In this document: positions 49,663 to 61,164 of the stretch, in pieces
How positions within the stretch are numbered: the stretch's first letter is position 1
How the letters are laid out: the number at the start of each line of letters is the position of its first letter
From: Pagrus major
Lineage: Eukaryota; Chordata; Actinopteri; Spariformes; Sparidae
Assembly (NCBI RefSeq): GCF_040436345.1
Contig: NC_133223.1
Location: forward strand, 26,104,410 to 26,168,409
DNA: 64,000 bases
Reading direction: 5' to 3'
Program-made: the position numbers and the translations under genes
Notes under the pieces: generated by a model
Told to the model about the DNA's origin: nothing
Seen by the model: only the letters and a program-made list of their open reading frames with translations
The model's database searches: none

Positions 49663-49997
49663 TGTTGTTCAGGGTGTGTTGTCCTCAGCTGAAGAGAGAG
49701 AAAAAAATAAATCAAGACAGTGTGTTAATAGTCAAGTTTATATACATAGGTTTTAAAAAGAAATTTTGTCTTGCCAAAACATTTTTAAATTGTTTACAGA
49801 AAATGTAAATAAACACACAACATCCTCATGATTTCAGTTTCTACTTTTTTTTGTTGACATTTTCTCTCATAAAGGCCATCTTGAACATTATTGTCCTTCA
49901 AAGAAACTGGACTAAAGTGGGTTTACAAAAACATTAAAAAATATGCATGCACTGTTTTAGTTTCTGAACAACAATTATACTCCCAACTATAGTAGAC
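49663..49997. other. Spacer between transposase and accessory gene
   Basis: It contains the acceptor for the accessory gene (a TTTTTTTCTCTCTCTTCAG-type tract ending at 49689) and, just after the transposase stop codon, a donor-like AGA|GTAAGT overlapping that stop. Splicing from that donor to the acceptor would give a stop immediately. No separate promoter is evident. Confidence 0.55.
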
Positions 49998-52642
49998 TTA
50001 CTCTGATGTGCAAATGAAGTGTTTAAGTGACACCATACAACCATCAGTTGTATTATATGAAGCCAAGGGATATGCATCTTTCAGTTCCGAATGCTGAACG
50101 ATTTCAGTGGCTCCTGTTGGCTCAACTCTGAAGCTCCTCGTGTGTTCACAATACCACCCACTAAGCAACTTAAGAACAAAGACAGGGGTGTCATGCACAA
50201 TGATTATTTGCAGTATTTCTGCAAAGTCAGGCAAACCTCCAGTTGACCCATAGGGCAACAGCATTCCAACATTATAGTCTGTGCCTAAAATGGTCACCTT
50301 GTTTGTCATGTGCACAACTTCTGCTCCAGGGAACTTTTTTGCAAATGACTCCATGAGGCTTTCTTTGAGAACACTGACTGCCACTTGAGTCATTCTGGAC
50401 ACTGCCAGTGCTGGCCTTTGATTGTTGCCATCATGGGTATGATACGCAAGCATTGATTGGTGTTTTCTTGCCATTGTCAAGAGAATGTTTCTAAAAGACC
50501 CAGTCTGCCTCACAATCCTTTTTAAAAAACGGTGTTTGGCTTCAAAGCGCATAGTCCAGAAATTCACAAGTGGCCCAAAAGCAGTGGTAAGCCATGGATA
50601 GTGTTCGAGAAAGTGGTGTTTAGGTTTCAATTTCTCCTCTCGGAACACTTCTACATACCTGAAACGTGTTCACTGATCTTGCTCTCCATGTACCCTAGCA
50701 TTTCATCTGTGTGGACAGGAGCCATGACAAGCTCAACAACATCTTTGAGGTTCATCAAAACCTCCCAAGTTGGATCATTTTCTGGCACTTTGTCACCAAT
50801 CATAAATGGTAACATCCTCAACAAGCACCAGTTTTCATGTGCATTGCCGCCTACATTCTTCCGGGATGCAAAAGTTGGAGCAATAGCTTGTGGACAGTTT
50901 GTTTTGTCATTCCACTTGTAAGGAAAGCAACGGATGGAACGATTAAGATCCGTAAGAGAGAAGTATTTCTTCTTGATAAACACATCAATGCAGAGCGCTA
51001 TCTCAAGAGGTACAATCCCTTCAAGCAAATCATGCAAAGCATCAGGGGGATAACCTGATGTAACATGAAAGTACCTGAGTCTGTCAGAGATGGGACAGTT
51101 TCTTTTTACTCCACAATGATGACCTTCAAGAGGATCAGACAATGCTGCTTCAACATGCATAGCATAGTTGGACTTAGTTCGTAGGGGAAACAGTCCCTCT
51201 CTAACTTCATGCTCCTGGATTTGTGACCGCTCTCCAATGCAAAAGCGACAGAAATACGAAGCTGAAAAGCTTTCCACTAATCCAGCTATCGAGTGGGCGC
51301 CAAGATTGTCAGCAACTACAGCGAGTATTGTACCTTTGCACACTTTGCCCAGACTTGTTACAAGGATACCATCATCTTCAAAGGATTTCAAATCGTTGAG
51401 CAGTGGCTCCAACACTTTTTGGTATCCATATTGGTTCACATCACTTGCCTTGCAAAGAATGGCTAAGTAAATGGAAGTTAGGGTAGAACGCAATGTGGCA
51501 GGTATGTCTGCAAATACCCAGTACACAGCGGTGACTTTGTGTTTCTTGCGGGATGTTCCCAGAGGATTGCATACTTCAAAGTCATCAATGTAAAGGATGA
51601 GTGGGAGTTTCAGTTCACCTCCATGTAAAAAGCTGTTTTCTCTTAGGAAAGATCCATCATGAAATGATCTGTATCCAGAGGAGACGTCAGATGGCCTTTT
51701 GTTTTGTAATATTGTATTTTGGATGTGTTTGTTGTTCAGAAGCTGAGACAATAGCGGAAGAATCGGTACATACTGAAATGTTTTTTTGTCACTACTATTA
51801 AGTATGTACTCAACCGGTTCAATCGGTGAAAGGTGCTCCTTTATAAATTGCTCTCTCCTGTATTGAGTACTCAGAGGCCCATTCTCTCCAAAAGCAACAC
51901 AGAAAGGGTTTAGCTGGCAAAGATCTTCAACCACCTCTGATATCACTGAATCGTCCAAAGTGCAGCTATGCTTTTTCAAAGAGCTCAATAAAATTTCTTT
52001 TATTACCGGGGATGATGCAGATGCTGTCAGGAAACGGAGTTCCTCTACTAGTTCATCAATGCATGTCTTTGAGACATTGAAAATGCATTCTAATTTCAGG
52101 AGGAGCAAACCCAGTTTCTTAATAATTATTGCACGCAAGTCCTCCCCTTCCTCAAGGACAGATTCACAGTTTTCGACTTCAACAAAGTCGGTTTCTTCAT
52201 CTGGTTGATTTTGGTTTTGATGAAAAACAGAGGTCTTAAAATCCTCCACTGAATGTGGGTTGTGTTTCCTGCTCTTATGACTGTGGAAAGTTGTGTATAC
52301 ATTTGTTTTATAATCACAACCTTTAAAAACACAAGGCACAGTTTCAAACCTCTTAAGATGACTGCCAATGTGCTCAAAATATTGTCTTACATTGTCAAAA
52401 CAGCTCATATTACACACTAGGCATGTGAAGGAAAGGAGTTGACCTGGCTTAGTTGTCTGTGAGTGATACCTTGACAAATGTGTCCGTAATGCACCCCATG
52501 TCTTGAAAGTGCAAGCACAATCAGAATGGAGACAAGGTATGGACTGGTTTCGTCCGAAATGTCCATGTTGTAATCTGGTGTGCTTCAAGAGGTCCAATCG
52601 TTTTGATGTGCTGAAATTACATAGTTTGCATATCCAGTTCAT
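49998..52642 (-). pseudogene. C2H2-zinc-finger CACTA-type transposase, frameshifted
   Basis: Frame 1 (52642-50651, 663 codons) has four C2H2 fingers: residues 5-26, 37-60, 74-95 and 104-127. The catalytic core follows: YIDDFEVCNPLGTSRKKHK (D353/D354), VVADNLGAH (D445), a CxxC pair at 465-468, and PPDALHDLLEG (534-542). Frame 2 continues without a gap to 49998 and holds KPKHHFLEHYP and NFWTMRFEAKH, both conserved in the C-terminal half of CACTA transposases. The frames meet at about 50,655-50,670 with a one-base shift, and a TAG follows in frame 1. Together they would give about 880 residues. An intron is unlikely: the frames abut, and although CAGGTATGT at the junction resembles a donor, no room exists for an intron. 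ATG 52642 is preceded by an in-frame TGA and by an overlapping 11-codon upstream frame starting at 52652. It could instead be a sequencing error, a polymorphism or programmed frameshifting. Family assignment is from motif resemblance. Confidence 0.8.
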
Positions 52643-52654
52643 TTTCAGTCATGG

Positions 52655-53075
52655 ATACCTGAAAGCTGTGCAAAACCCCTGCAACAAGCCGATGGACAGG
52701 AGACAGAACGGGGATCTCAGGCAGTCCTGGAAGGGGTAGCATATGACTGTGTGGAAACTGGTATATGAGGGAGTCTTAGCTCACATAGGAAAGATGAGAG
52801 GACCTGAGAAGAGGACACAATAGTGAATGCACATGCAGAGTGAATCGGCCTACAAATAACGCTTTACAATCCAAATATTCAATTCTATTTCAAGAACTTA
52901 CATACCCAAAAGATGTGTCCAACACCTGCAACAAGCTGGGGAGCTCAGACAGTCCCAGAACTCTAAGCATCAGACTGCTTGGCACCTGGTGTGAGTATAT
53001 CCTAGCTCAAAGAGGAGAGACAAGAGGAGAGGGGATGGAATAGTGAGATCCACATGCAGAATGAATCAACATCAA
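52655..53075 (-). repeat. Imperfect duplication upstream of transposase, period about 247 bp
   Basis: The block at 52655-52855 resembles that at 52905-53075: both have CCTGCAACAAGC (52678 and 52925), 'cagacagtccc/caggcagtcct', 'tagctcacatag/tagctcaaagag' and 'cacatgcagagtgaatc/cacatgcagaatgaatc'. Read on the minus strand, copy 1 ends at an acceptor-like TTTCAG (before 52658), while the corresponding point in copy 2 is donor-like GGGTATGTAAG. The duplicates may form part of the 5' UTR splicing. Confidence 0.6.
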
Positions 53076-54792
53076 AACAAAATTAACCCCTTGCCAGTCC
53101 TGTAAAATTCACCTAAAATCCCAATCCAAGACGTACCCAAAGTAAATTGAATGCTGTTGTTGAACTGTTTGGAGAATCTGGATGGTTTTGGTCTCTTTTG
53201 AAAGGTAACACTCTGAAGTTTTGTCCCAAACTGAAATAATCACTGCAAGTTCTACTAACATTGAGTAATCTAAGTTGGAACACACAGAAATAGAAGGTTT
53301 TTATTCTCGCCTGAATTTTGTTTTGCAATCACATGCCTGCAGATGAGTATAGCTGGGACATTTTAGCTGGAAAACAGCTGGGACAAAAGCATGAAGCCTT
53401 ACCTGGTCCCAGGTCAAAGTTGATAACAATCTGAAAAATTAAAAATTACTATTTTACACATTTTTCTAAGGTTATGTCTAGGCGTTTCCAAAAGTGGCCA
53501 TTTGGAGAATCCAAAAGGACCCTTGGATAACCATGGTCACATCCCTAAGATGAAAAGGCATAACTTTTGAACGCTTTAAACTTTTTGACCATTTTGGAAA
53601 AAAAAATACGAGTTTGTTTACACGTAAACAGGAATTATGAGGCAAAACGGACAGATTACAACACGGAACGTCAAACGATGCAGCCATGCTTTTAGGCAGA
53701 TTTTTTTTTTTATCTGTCGGCATTATAGTGTGTTTTGGAGTAAATACTTTACACGGTTGGATTCACTGGACTGTTGTGAATGTAAGGAGACCATGTTTGT
53801 GGAGAAACGTTTGATCAGCGGACTACCAGGGCACTGGTATGGTGAGTTGTACCAGCTTTATAGTTGTCGGGTACCTTGTTTCAGACTGATCGTGATGTTT
53901 CTGTGATGAGTACATTTTGAAATGGTCAGCATATCTTGAATCCCAAGAGTGTAAGCTTTAGATATCATATCTTTAAACTTAACAATAAAGCAAGTTGATA
54001 AATATAAAAAATGAATAAATAAATACATCTTTTACAGCAAGGTGCATCGAACAGGTAAATAGTAAATAAATCGGGAAAATGTAGTTGTTTTTTTAGATTG
54101 AAATACCATTTTCAATGTCATTTTCAATAAGGGAAGCTTTAAGAACAAACATTTACACATCTTATTGTTGTGTGGCTGTATTTAACAGTTCTTTGTCAGT
54201 TAGGCGAGTATGTGCCACATTGATATGGAGTGGGATTTTTTGTATTGCGAGGTCTCAAATTCTCTGTCTAAAATTGACACGGTCATAACGGAGAAAACGC
54301 CAGTGTTCAACTCGTGTAAAGGTAAAAGTAAAAATATCTAATGTATTGGCGCTCGTTGGTTTAGGCCATGGCTAAATAAAGTAACGTTAGCAAAAAAAAA
54401 AAAAAAGCCATCAACGTAACTGTGGAGGCTCAGCAGAAAAAACTCAAGCGAACGTGCAGGCTGACAAATCTTGCAAAGTGCACACCGCGAATACATTTCA
54501 AGACACCTCCAAACCTGACGACGTCTTAAAAACGGTCGTCCATCATCGTAATAGTTAATTTATTCTTGCTCACTTGCTTCTACCGGCCGTTCAGGTCTTT
54601 CAAGTTATAGCCGTAGCCGACTTACTACCGCGCAATACACGGCGCCGGGCGCAATATTCGGCGCGTGTCGCCAATTCAAAAGTTCGGTTAGAGCACGCTA
54701 AACTGAAGCACACCGACTACAACTCCTGTAAATACCGTAACCTACCGTTGTATTTTCGCATTATATGAGGCAATAGGTAAAACAGTGATTAC
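53076..54792. other. Presumed 5' intron of the transposon genes
   Basis: AT-rich, with no coding exon recognised. Open frames at 53.48-53.91 kb have no domain. By position, between the promoter exon and the first coding exon, it is probably intronic. Confidence 0.45.
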
Positions 54793-54915
54793 CTTGACTC
54801 CAGTGTTCCGTCTGCTGGAAGTAGCTTGCCACCTTCGGAGTTCAAATCCCGCTCGCCTCTCACGCGCTGCCAAGTGCCAACCTGGTGCCAACTGCCTGAC
54901 AGCGCATGCGCAAAG
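54793..54915 (-). promoter_or_regulatory. Probable transposon promoter and non-coding first exon
   Basis: The palindrome GCGCATGCGC (54902-54911) matches the NRF1 core and sits in locally CpG-richer sequence. On the minus strand it is followed by about 100 bp ending at the splice donor CAAG|GTAATC (exon end 54793). It lies about 200 bp inside the right terminus, where a CACTA element's promoter is expected. No TATA box is obvious. A start site cannot be fixed from sequence alone. Confidence 0.5.
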
Positions 54916-55100
54916 TGCAGCGTAGAACTGATGGGATTTAGGTATATTTTATTACATTTTTCTATGTAACATATTTTACTGATATCAAATGGGTAGTGTA
55001 GGTAAAAATTACCCTTTATTTTATAATTCTTTCACTGACTAGAATAATGAAGTACATTTTAGACTATTTGAATGGATTATATTAACCACTCTCAAAAATC

Positions 55101-55113
55101 GTTTTTTATAGTG
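55101..55113 (-). repeat. Right terminal inverted repeat
   Basis: GTTTTTTATAGTG on the plus strand, the exact reverse complement of the left end. It lies just outside the subterminal AGGTAAAAATTACC palindrome and is followed by TGG. Confidence 0.85.
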
Positions 55114-55188
55114 TGGATAGTGGGACGGCTAGTACATGACACATTGAAGATCTTTGCAGGGACAACGGATGATCGACGGGGGTACTAT

Positions 55189-55192
<4 letters not shown>

Positions 55193-55221
<29 letters not shown>

Positions 55222-55296
55222 TAGAGCGTGTAGTGGAAGGTCTATTGACAGCCTGCTATTCTTTTCACTGTGCAGTGGGATACGGGTGTGACCGCA

Positions 55297-55344
<48 letters not shown>

Positions 55345-55442
55345 GGGGGGCTGATGGTTTAGGGGTGTGGACTGATCGAAATCTCCCCGCTGACAAGTCC
55401 TAACATCGATCCATCTCTATCTGTGGCCAGCACAGGGCCTCG

Positions 55443-55516
<74 letters not shown>
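55193..55516. repeat. GT and CA microsatellites beside the transposon end
   Basis: GT runs at about 55195-55221 and 55303-55342 are followed by a CA run of about 70 bp at 55446-55516. The second GT run and the CA run face each other about 105 bp apart and could form a hairpin. The array begins 80 bp outside the transposon's right end. Confidence 0.9.
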
Positions 55517-55518
<2 letters not shown>

Positions 55519-58500
55519 TTCAGTAACATATAACATGTTGAGCACCAGGCCATGTCATTCTGTCTGGGCTGGATTTATTTTGTTAATATAATCTATTGAT
55601 GAGGTGCGGAGATTTAGAAAGCGATGCGGAGCAGGGAGAAATGATGTGAGCAGAATGAAGAAAACAAATAAGCACAATGCAAAAGTAAAAACATTAAGAT
55701 GAAGAAGACATTACAGAAGACAGTGGTGTAAGACCCTTTGACGTGCATCCTTTATCCCACAAAAAGGCCTTTTACTATGAAAATGTCATCTTAAATCAAC
55801 TATTATTCAATGTGTAATGAATTTAAGGGCCATCGAGGCTAAAGAAGGGTGTGGGTTGTATGCACATAGTGAAAAATGGGGTAGGAGGGACTATATGACT
55901 CGGTTGATGGCTTAACTATGAAGTCCTGGGTTGGAATCCATCCTGGAACACATCACTCTCTGCTCTTTTCTGGCTCTCTCCAATGAATTGTCCGAACGCA
56001 AAAAAAAACCTTAATATGATTCCACGATAAATATTATACTTTGTACTGTGTGCAACTAAAATAGATGATAGAAATAATGAAATAAAACAAAAAAAATGTG
56101 CATTATTGGTCACATGTGGGCAGTGCAAACAACACTGCAAAGTTGTTAAGCTCAATTTACACATTCAGGCTTTATCAGAGAGAAAGAAACAAAAAACACA
56201 GCCTTGGGTCTGTAAACAATGAGGATGAAAGTGATGAGACTAAACTGAAACAGTCAGGTTATGGGCTGTGAAACCAAAAATGAGCTGAAAGACACTCAAA
56301 TATTTTGTTGAAACTCAGTCTTGAACTGCAGTCACTGGCTTGGCAGCCTTCTCACCTGTAACTCCACCACTCTCCCCTCCACCTCTGGATGTGACAGTCA
56401 CCTGATAGACGTGTTATGTGAATGTGATATAACACGTTTCGTTAAAAATGTCGATATGACACATGCAGCTGTGAGTGTATCCTGGCAACTGGCCTGTATA
56501 TTGCCTTGCATTTTGCAAATATATCACAACATACATTATATTATCTATAATATCCATAGAACAACACTGTTTTTAATCATCATCACTACTGCAAAAAATG
56601 CTGCTACCTCTTTTGCTGTCCCCCAGCTCTGCAAATATGCTTCAACATTCTGGTGTCTGTTTGTTCATCACATTCAGTAAATCACATGTTTTTGCTGTGC
56701 AGTATTCCCATGTTTCATTTAGAAAAATTAGATGGGTTAATGTTAAAAAAGTTATGTTTCTTGGAGTTATGCAGAGCAGCGAACAGTATTGGACTGTACC
56801 TTTTAGGTATACTATAATCATGTCGAGATGTTATCTACGTTTATGCCTTTTACATCAAATATCTGACTGTGTGTCTTTGTTCTCAGGTGAAAACTGGCTG
56901 TGATTATGAATACAGGGAAAAAAGCTTTATGGTCGAATACAAACCCTGAAGATGGGAGTGTGTTACATGAACATTAAGCCTAATGGCTGCCCTGATTTAA
57001 AGAATGTGTTTGCAGGTATTATTGTGAATGTGGCCCCCTGTTGTTTGATGCCAGATGTGCCTCTCTCTGAATGATCCGAGGCTCCTTGGGGGTGATTTAG
57101 AAGCATGATGGATGATGCATGTGGAAATAGGTATATGATTTTCAACATTATTATTCTGTGTTATTTCAGTAGCAGGGGGTGATGGAGAGGCTGCACGAAG
57201 GACAAAAGATGATGTGTCCATGTAATTAAGTGCTTTCATGTACAGTATGCACTGTATGTATGTGTGTGTGTGTCTCCATTGTGCATGTGTTACACCAGCG
57301 TCTTATAACGCTCTCCTCTCTCCCACTGCGCACTTTCATTTTCCTCCTCTTTTTTCGCCAAGCAGAACATGTTCTACACCGCGTATTGATTTGTTTGCCA
57401 GGGTCTGGATGCACCTGGCCCAACAGCAGGGTGCCATTCACATCCTAGCATGTTCGCCGTGGTTCATACCAGTTCATAATGGAGGAGGCACAACACGGGA
57501 CACTGCTGAGCTTAGGATTTTACCATGTAGGGCGAGGAGAGGGAATGAGCAACCATATGGATCAACTGCGCAAGGCCTGAATACAAGTGTGTGTGTCTCT
57601 GCGAGGGAAAAATAAAACCAAAGTGGGAGCTGTTTTTTAGCAGCTGGGTTGAGATTGGGTGTTTATGTCATGCAGCGATGAGTTTTTCAAATTTGTATTC
57701 CGATTTTTTGTTACTGCCCCGTCTGTTTGGTGTTACAACAGTAGTCTTATTCTGTTGTTGTCACTATGACCGGCAATCTCTCCATCACAATCAGAATCAA
57801 CTTTATTGATCACCGAGGGGGAACTTTGGTTGTGTTACAGTTGCTCCTTGAATGGTTTGAATGAATTCATCTGATGTTTAACAGTTGTGTATGTGTGCAT
57901 GTGTGTAAACAGGTGTTTATCTCATGGAGGAGGCCTTTACCGGCTACTGGTAGCAGGTAATTGGTTCCTTTCTAATGACAGCAAACTACCTGAGGAGCCA
58001 ATACGGCGCTGTACCTGTGTGCTGCAAGAACTCATCTCCCTCTTCTTCCAAGTAGCAACACTAGTATGTTTCCATTGTAATTGTTTTTGTGAGGTGTTGT
58101 CTTTGGATATTGTTTTCGATAGCCCTAACCCTACGACAAAGGTCCCCTAACCACACATTTTGTGCCTTATCCTAATCAAACCTTAACTATAGTCTGTACT
58201 GTAGTCCGTCTGACAAGGTTGCTGTACAACAAGAGGGAGTCATGACCTCAGTGAATTTACAGTTTAATCACAGAGTCAAGTTATCTTGTTAGTTAGTTAT
58301 GTTGCGTAATGTTCAGTGGTTGTCTGTTGTTAATTGTACTTGTGTTTTTCTCGCTGTTGGTTTGGAAAAACAAACAGATTGTGAGCCGTAGTTGCCCTGC
58401 CAGTAAACACACCGCCACTTTGGCTGTCACAACTGCAGAGACATTTTTAATTTAATTAGGTAACCTTCAGGTTATGGTAGAATTATTTTGTTTGTTATGT

Positions 58501-60054
58501 TAGTCTTCTATTTATTATCTCATGAAAACAAACACATCACATAATTTGTCTCTGCGGCTGCTTGGTACTAAGGAAGGATTGGTCTTTTTCGTGCTGTTTC
58601 TTGGCTCTCTAGACATCGCAGAAGACTATAATTATCCACTATTGTGTGACTAAGACCTCAGTTATAGGACTCTTTCACAGCAGACATTCTGACTTATCTT
58701 AGCAGGAAAAGCACAGGTGTCACTAATCACATTTAAGGTTAATTCATTTCAAGTGTCTTAGTAAGCCATGTGATGTGACAGTGAGCCAGCATGCACAATA
58801 CCAGGACCCTGAAACCAAGGCAGCTAAAAGGAAGTTAGCTATCATTAATTATAGCATATATAATAACACCTGCGCTGTGTCAAACATGTCAAAATGTTCT
58901 TTGTGGAAAAATGTCTTTTGACAATTAAAAATCTGTAAATCTGTACAAATCAAGTGTTAATTGGTGCTGACAAATCACATGTCACAGAATCAAAATAACT
59001 GCGCTAGATTCCTTGAGATTAAATAGAAGGATATTAAAGCAACTAAATCTCAGTCCTCTAATCTTAATTTAATACATTTACTGTGAATTTTTCATTGTTT
59101 ATGACTGTAAATACTTTAAACATCATCATTAACACGATATACTTGTTATTTATAGAATTATATGTCCAAAAATATAAACTCCAAAGAGACAAGTTACGTA
59201 GAAGGGATAAAAAAAGGTATTTTCCTGTTACTCTTCAACTCCGCAGTTAATTCAAACATTTCAAAATTCACATCTTATACGATTATTCAAGTGTACTTCT
59301 AACTTTCAAACTTTCACCAAAGAAAGAAAGAAGAAAAAAAATGCATGCATGCACAATGTTCCTCCTCCCATGGGGTTCATTAGCAGCAATGGAATTCAGT
59401 GACCCAGAAACTAAACCTAGCCCAAATCAATTAGCAGACATACACATGCATTCATTTGAGCTGCTAATTACAAAGCCAAACTCCACCTCTCGGGGAGGGG
59501 ATTCCTCTTTGAAGATGAATCAGACTGTGAGAAGTCAAAATGTTTTGAAAATACAGTGTTTTGGCTGGCTTCAACGCTACAATGCTGAGCTGGTGTCAGC
59601 CAGATTTTGAAGGGGTTTGATGAGGTTTCAAGGTTCGGGAGATGCAAATTTGACTGTCTGCTGTATTAATGTGGATCCTTTATAGCTTTGACATTTAATT
59701 ATATCCTAAGAATTGTGCCAACTCTCTAGATTTAACAAAGGCAAAACATTTATTACTATTTATGGTAATTTTATCAAATAATTCAGTCAGTCTGGTGCCC
59801 TTTTTGTGGGTTTTTTGTGCATTATTTTTAGTTTTCAAGTCTAATGTTCTTGCGATTTTAGCAGATGAACGGAATCATTATTTTTATTGTTTATAGTCGA
59901 CCTGTGATTTTCTAATGTCATGTCAAGATCAAAATGTCTTGTGTGAAAGGGTCTATCATGCCATTATTTGTCAAAAGTAGTACATTTATTTGTGATATTA
60001 TGATGATTGTAAATATGGCTATACTTCTACTCTAAAGCGCCAACCAATATTTTC
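55517..60054. other. Intergenic, no gene seen
   Basis: No exon recognised. A dispersed repeat at 58255-58445 is listed separately. Open frames at 57.2-57.6 kb overlap on both strands and lack domains. The 58.7-60.0 kb part is AT-rich with little repeat signal. Confidence 0.5.
58255..58445. repeat. Dispersed repeat, copy 2 (partner at 11200-11425)
   Basis: Shares 'agtttaatca', 'cagtggttgtctg', 'cagattgtgagc' and 'agtaaacacaccgcc' in order with the first copy. Ends are not defined. Confidence 0.5.
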
Positions 60055-60700
60055 TTAACAATGCGTCAAAGGTGTAATTAAAAAGGGTCTCTTGTGGTTA
60101 ATTTTCTGATTATCAGAATCAGTGGGTTTTTTATCTGACTGTCGATAAAACTTTTTTCTCCCTGCCAGTAAAATATTTTGAAAGTAGGCATCATCTTTAC
60201 TTAGCTTATCAGAGGTATGTCCAAGACAGAGGGATGTGAAAGTTATACTGATTCTAAATCCCAATATTTTTTAAATAATTCATGGCAGTTCCTTCCAAAA
60301 AGTCTGAATAGGTGGACAAAACCAGAAAACATGAGGCCCATCAACCAAGATCTTTCCTCATTCCCTCCAACAAGACAGCTTCTATGTTTCTACAAAACTT
60401 CTGTTTGGGAATAATAAAAAAGCGGATGAAGTTTTCTTCCAACAGAAGTCTGTCCAGGTCCTGGAGGACAACTGTGTTGTCCAGGCATTCAGCCATATGT
60501 CCTCGGGTATTTCAACATTCAGTTCTTTTTCCCATCGTTGTTTCACATTGTCTGTAGAGTCCTTATTTCAGCCATGTGATGCCATGGTACCACTTGCTTA
60601 TCAGCCCTTCAATGCTTCCTGAGTTATACGGATCATGATCGTCATTCCCTGGGCTCCGACGGATCATTGCTCTCTTCTGTTTTACTATCTCCTTATATCT
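60055..60700 (-). pseudogene. Degraded L1-type LINE ORF2 C-terminal fragment
   Basis: Read on the minus strand in several broken frames: GLISKWYHG (about 60.61 kb), RWEKELNVEIPEDIW (about 60.52 kb), then FWFCPPIQTFWKELP (about 60.31 kb) and LSKDDAYFQNILLAGRKKF (about 60.17 kb). These occur in the order of the tail of L1-type ORF2 proteins, downstream of the reverse transcriptase, including the zinc-knuckle-proximal 'FW.CP...FW' region. Stops and frame changes separate them, so this is a dead 5'-truncated remnant. Identification is by motif memory, without alignment. Confidence 0.6.
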
Positions 60701-60719
60701 GTAAAATGTAATGCTTCTT

Positions 60720-61120
60720 CATTCTGGTGTTTTCCTTTTCATTGCTAATTATCTTGTGCGGCGTGTCCTCTTTTAGGTCACCACGCTGGAGTGGAGGTCG
60801 TGTGACTCGAGCACCGCTGGGCGATGCCACGGCCCTCGGGCCTGCTCAGTAGTCTTCCTGGATCCACACACTTCACGTATATTATATAATTACTTGCATC
60901 AGATATTCTGCCAGTGCAATTTGTAAACTGTGATTTTGTTATTCTGTTCTGTACATGCGACATCTATTGCATGTCTGTCTGTATTGGGAGAGGCATCCCT
61001 CCTCTGAGGTTTCTTCCATCTTTGGAAGGATGTCGTTCACTGTACAGCTTGTAAGTCCATGAGGCAATTGTGATTTTGGGCTATATATATATATAAAATT
61101 GATTTGATTTGATTTTACGC
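60720..61120 (+). repeat. Retroposon-like 3' end with TTGATT tail
   Basis: 'cctctgaggtttcttccatc', 'ggatgtcgttcactgtac', 'tttgggctatata' and the tail 'aaaattgatttgatttgatt' correspond, from memory, to the 3' end of a common fish interspersed repeat ending in short TTGAT-type repeats. No coding capacity in this part. The class is not certain. Confidence 0.45.
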
Positions 61121-61164
61121 ATCAATAAATATATGATCTTTCTTTTATACCAATATACTCCTCA

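Larger units (their letters stand above)
45445..55113 (-). mobile_element. CACTA/EnSpm-type DNA transposon, two genes
   Basis: The left end CACTATAAAAAAC (45445-45457) is repeated exactly inverted at the right end (55101-55113). The terminal CACTA and the transposase type place it in the CACTA/EnSpm group. The flanks are TG at 45443-45444 and TG at 55114-55115, which fits a 2-bp target duplication but is weak evidence alone. Both genes read leftward from a promoter near the right end: a frameshifted transposase and an intact spliced accessory gene. Subterminal repeats adjoin the left end, and AGGTAAAATTTACCT-like palindromes lie within about 150 bp of both ends (45584-45598 and 55000-55015). 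Two purine-rich minisatellites and a nested inverted-repeat element lie inside. The element looks complete, but this copy probably cannot make an intact transposase. Confidence 0.85.

Noticed and set aside
50655..50675. CAGGTATGT at the transposase junction as a real splice donor
   Set aside because: The downstream frame resumes with conserved coding sequence at once, leaving no room for an intron; skipping to a later acceptor would delete conserved residues.
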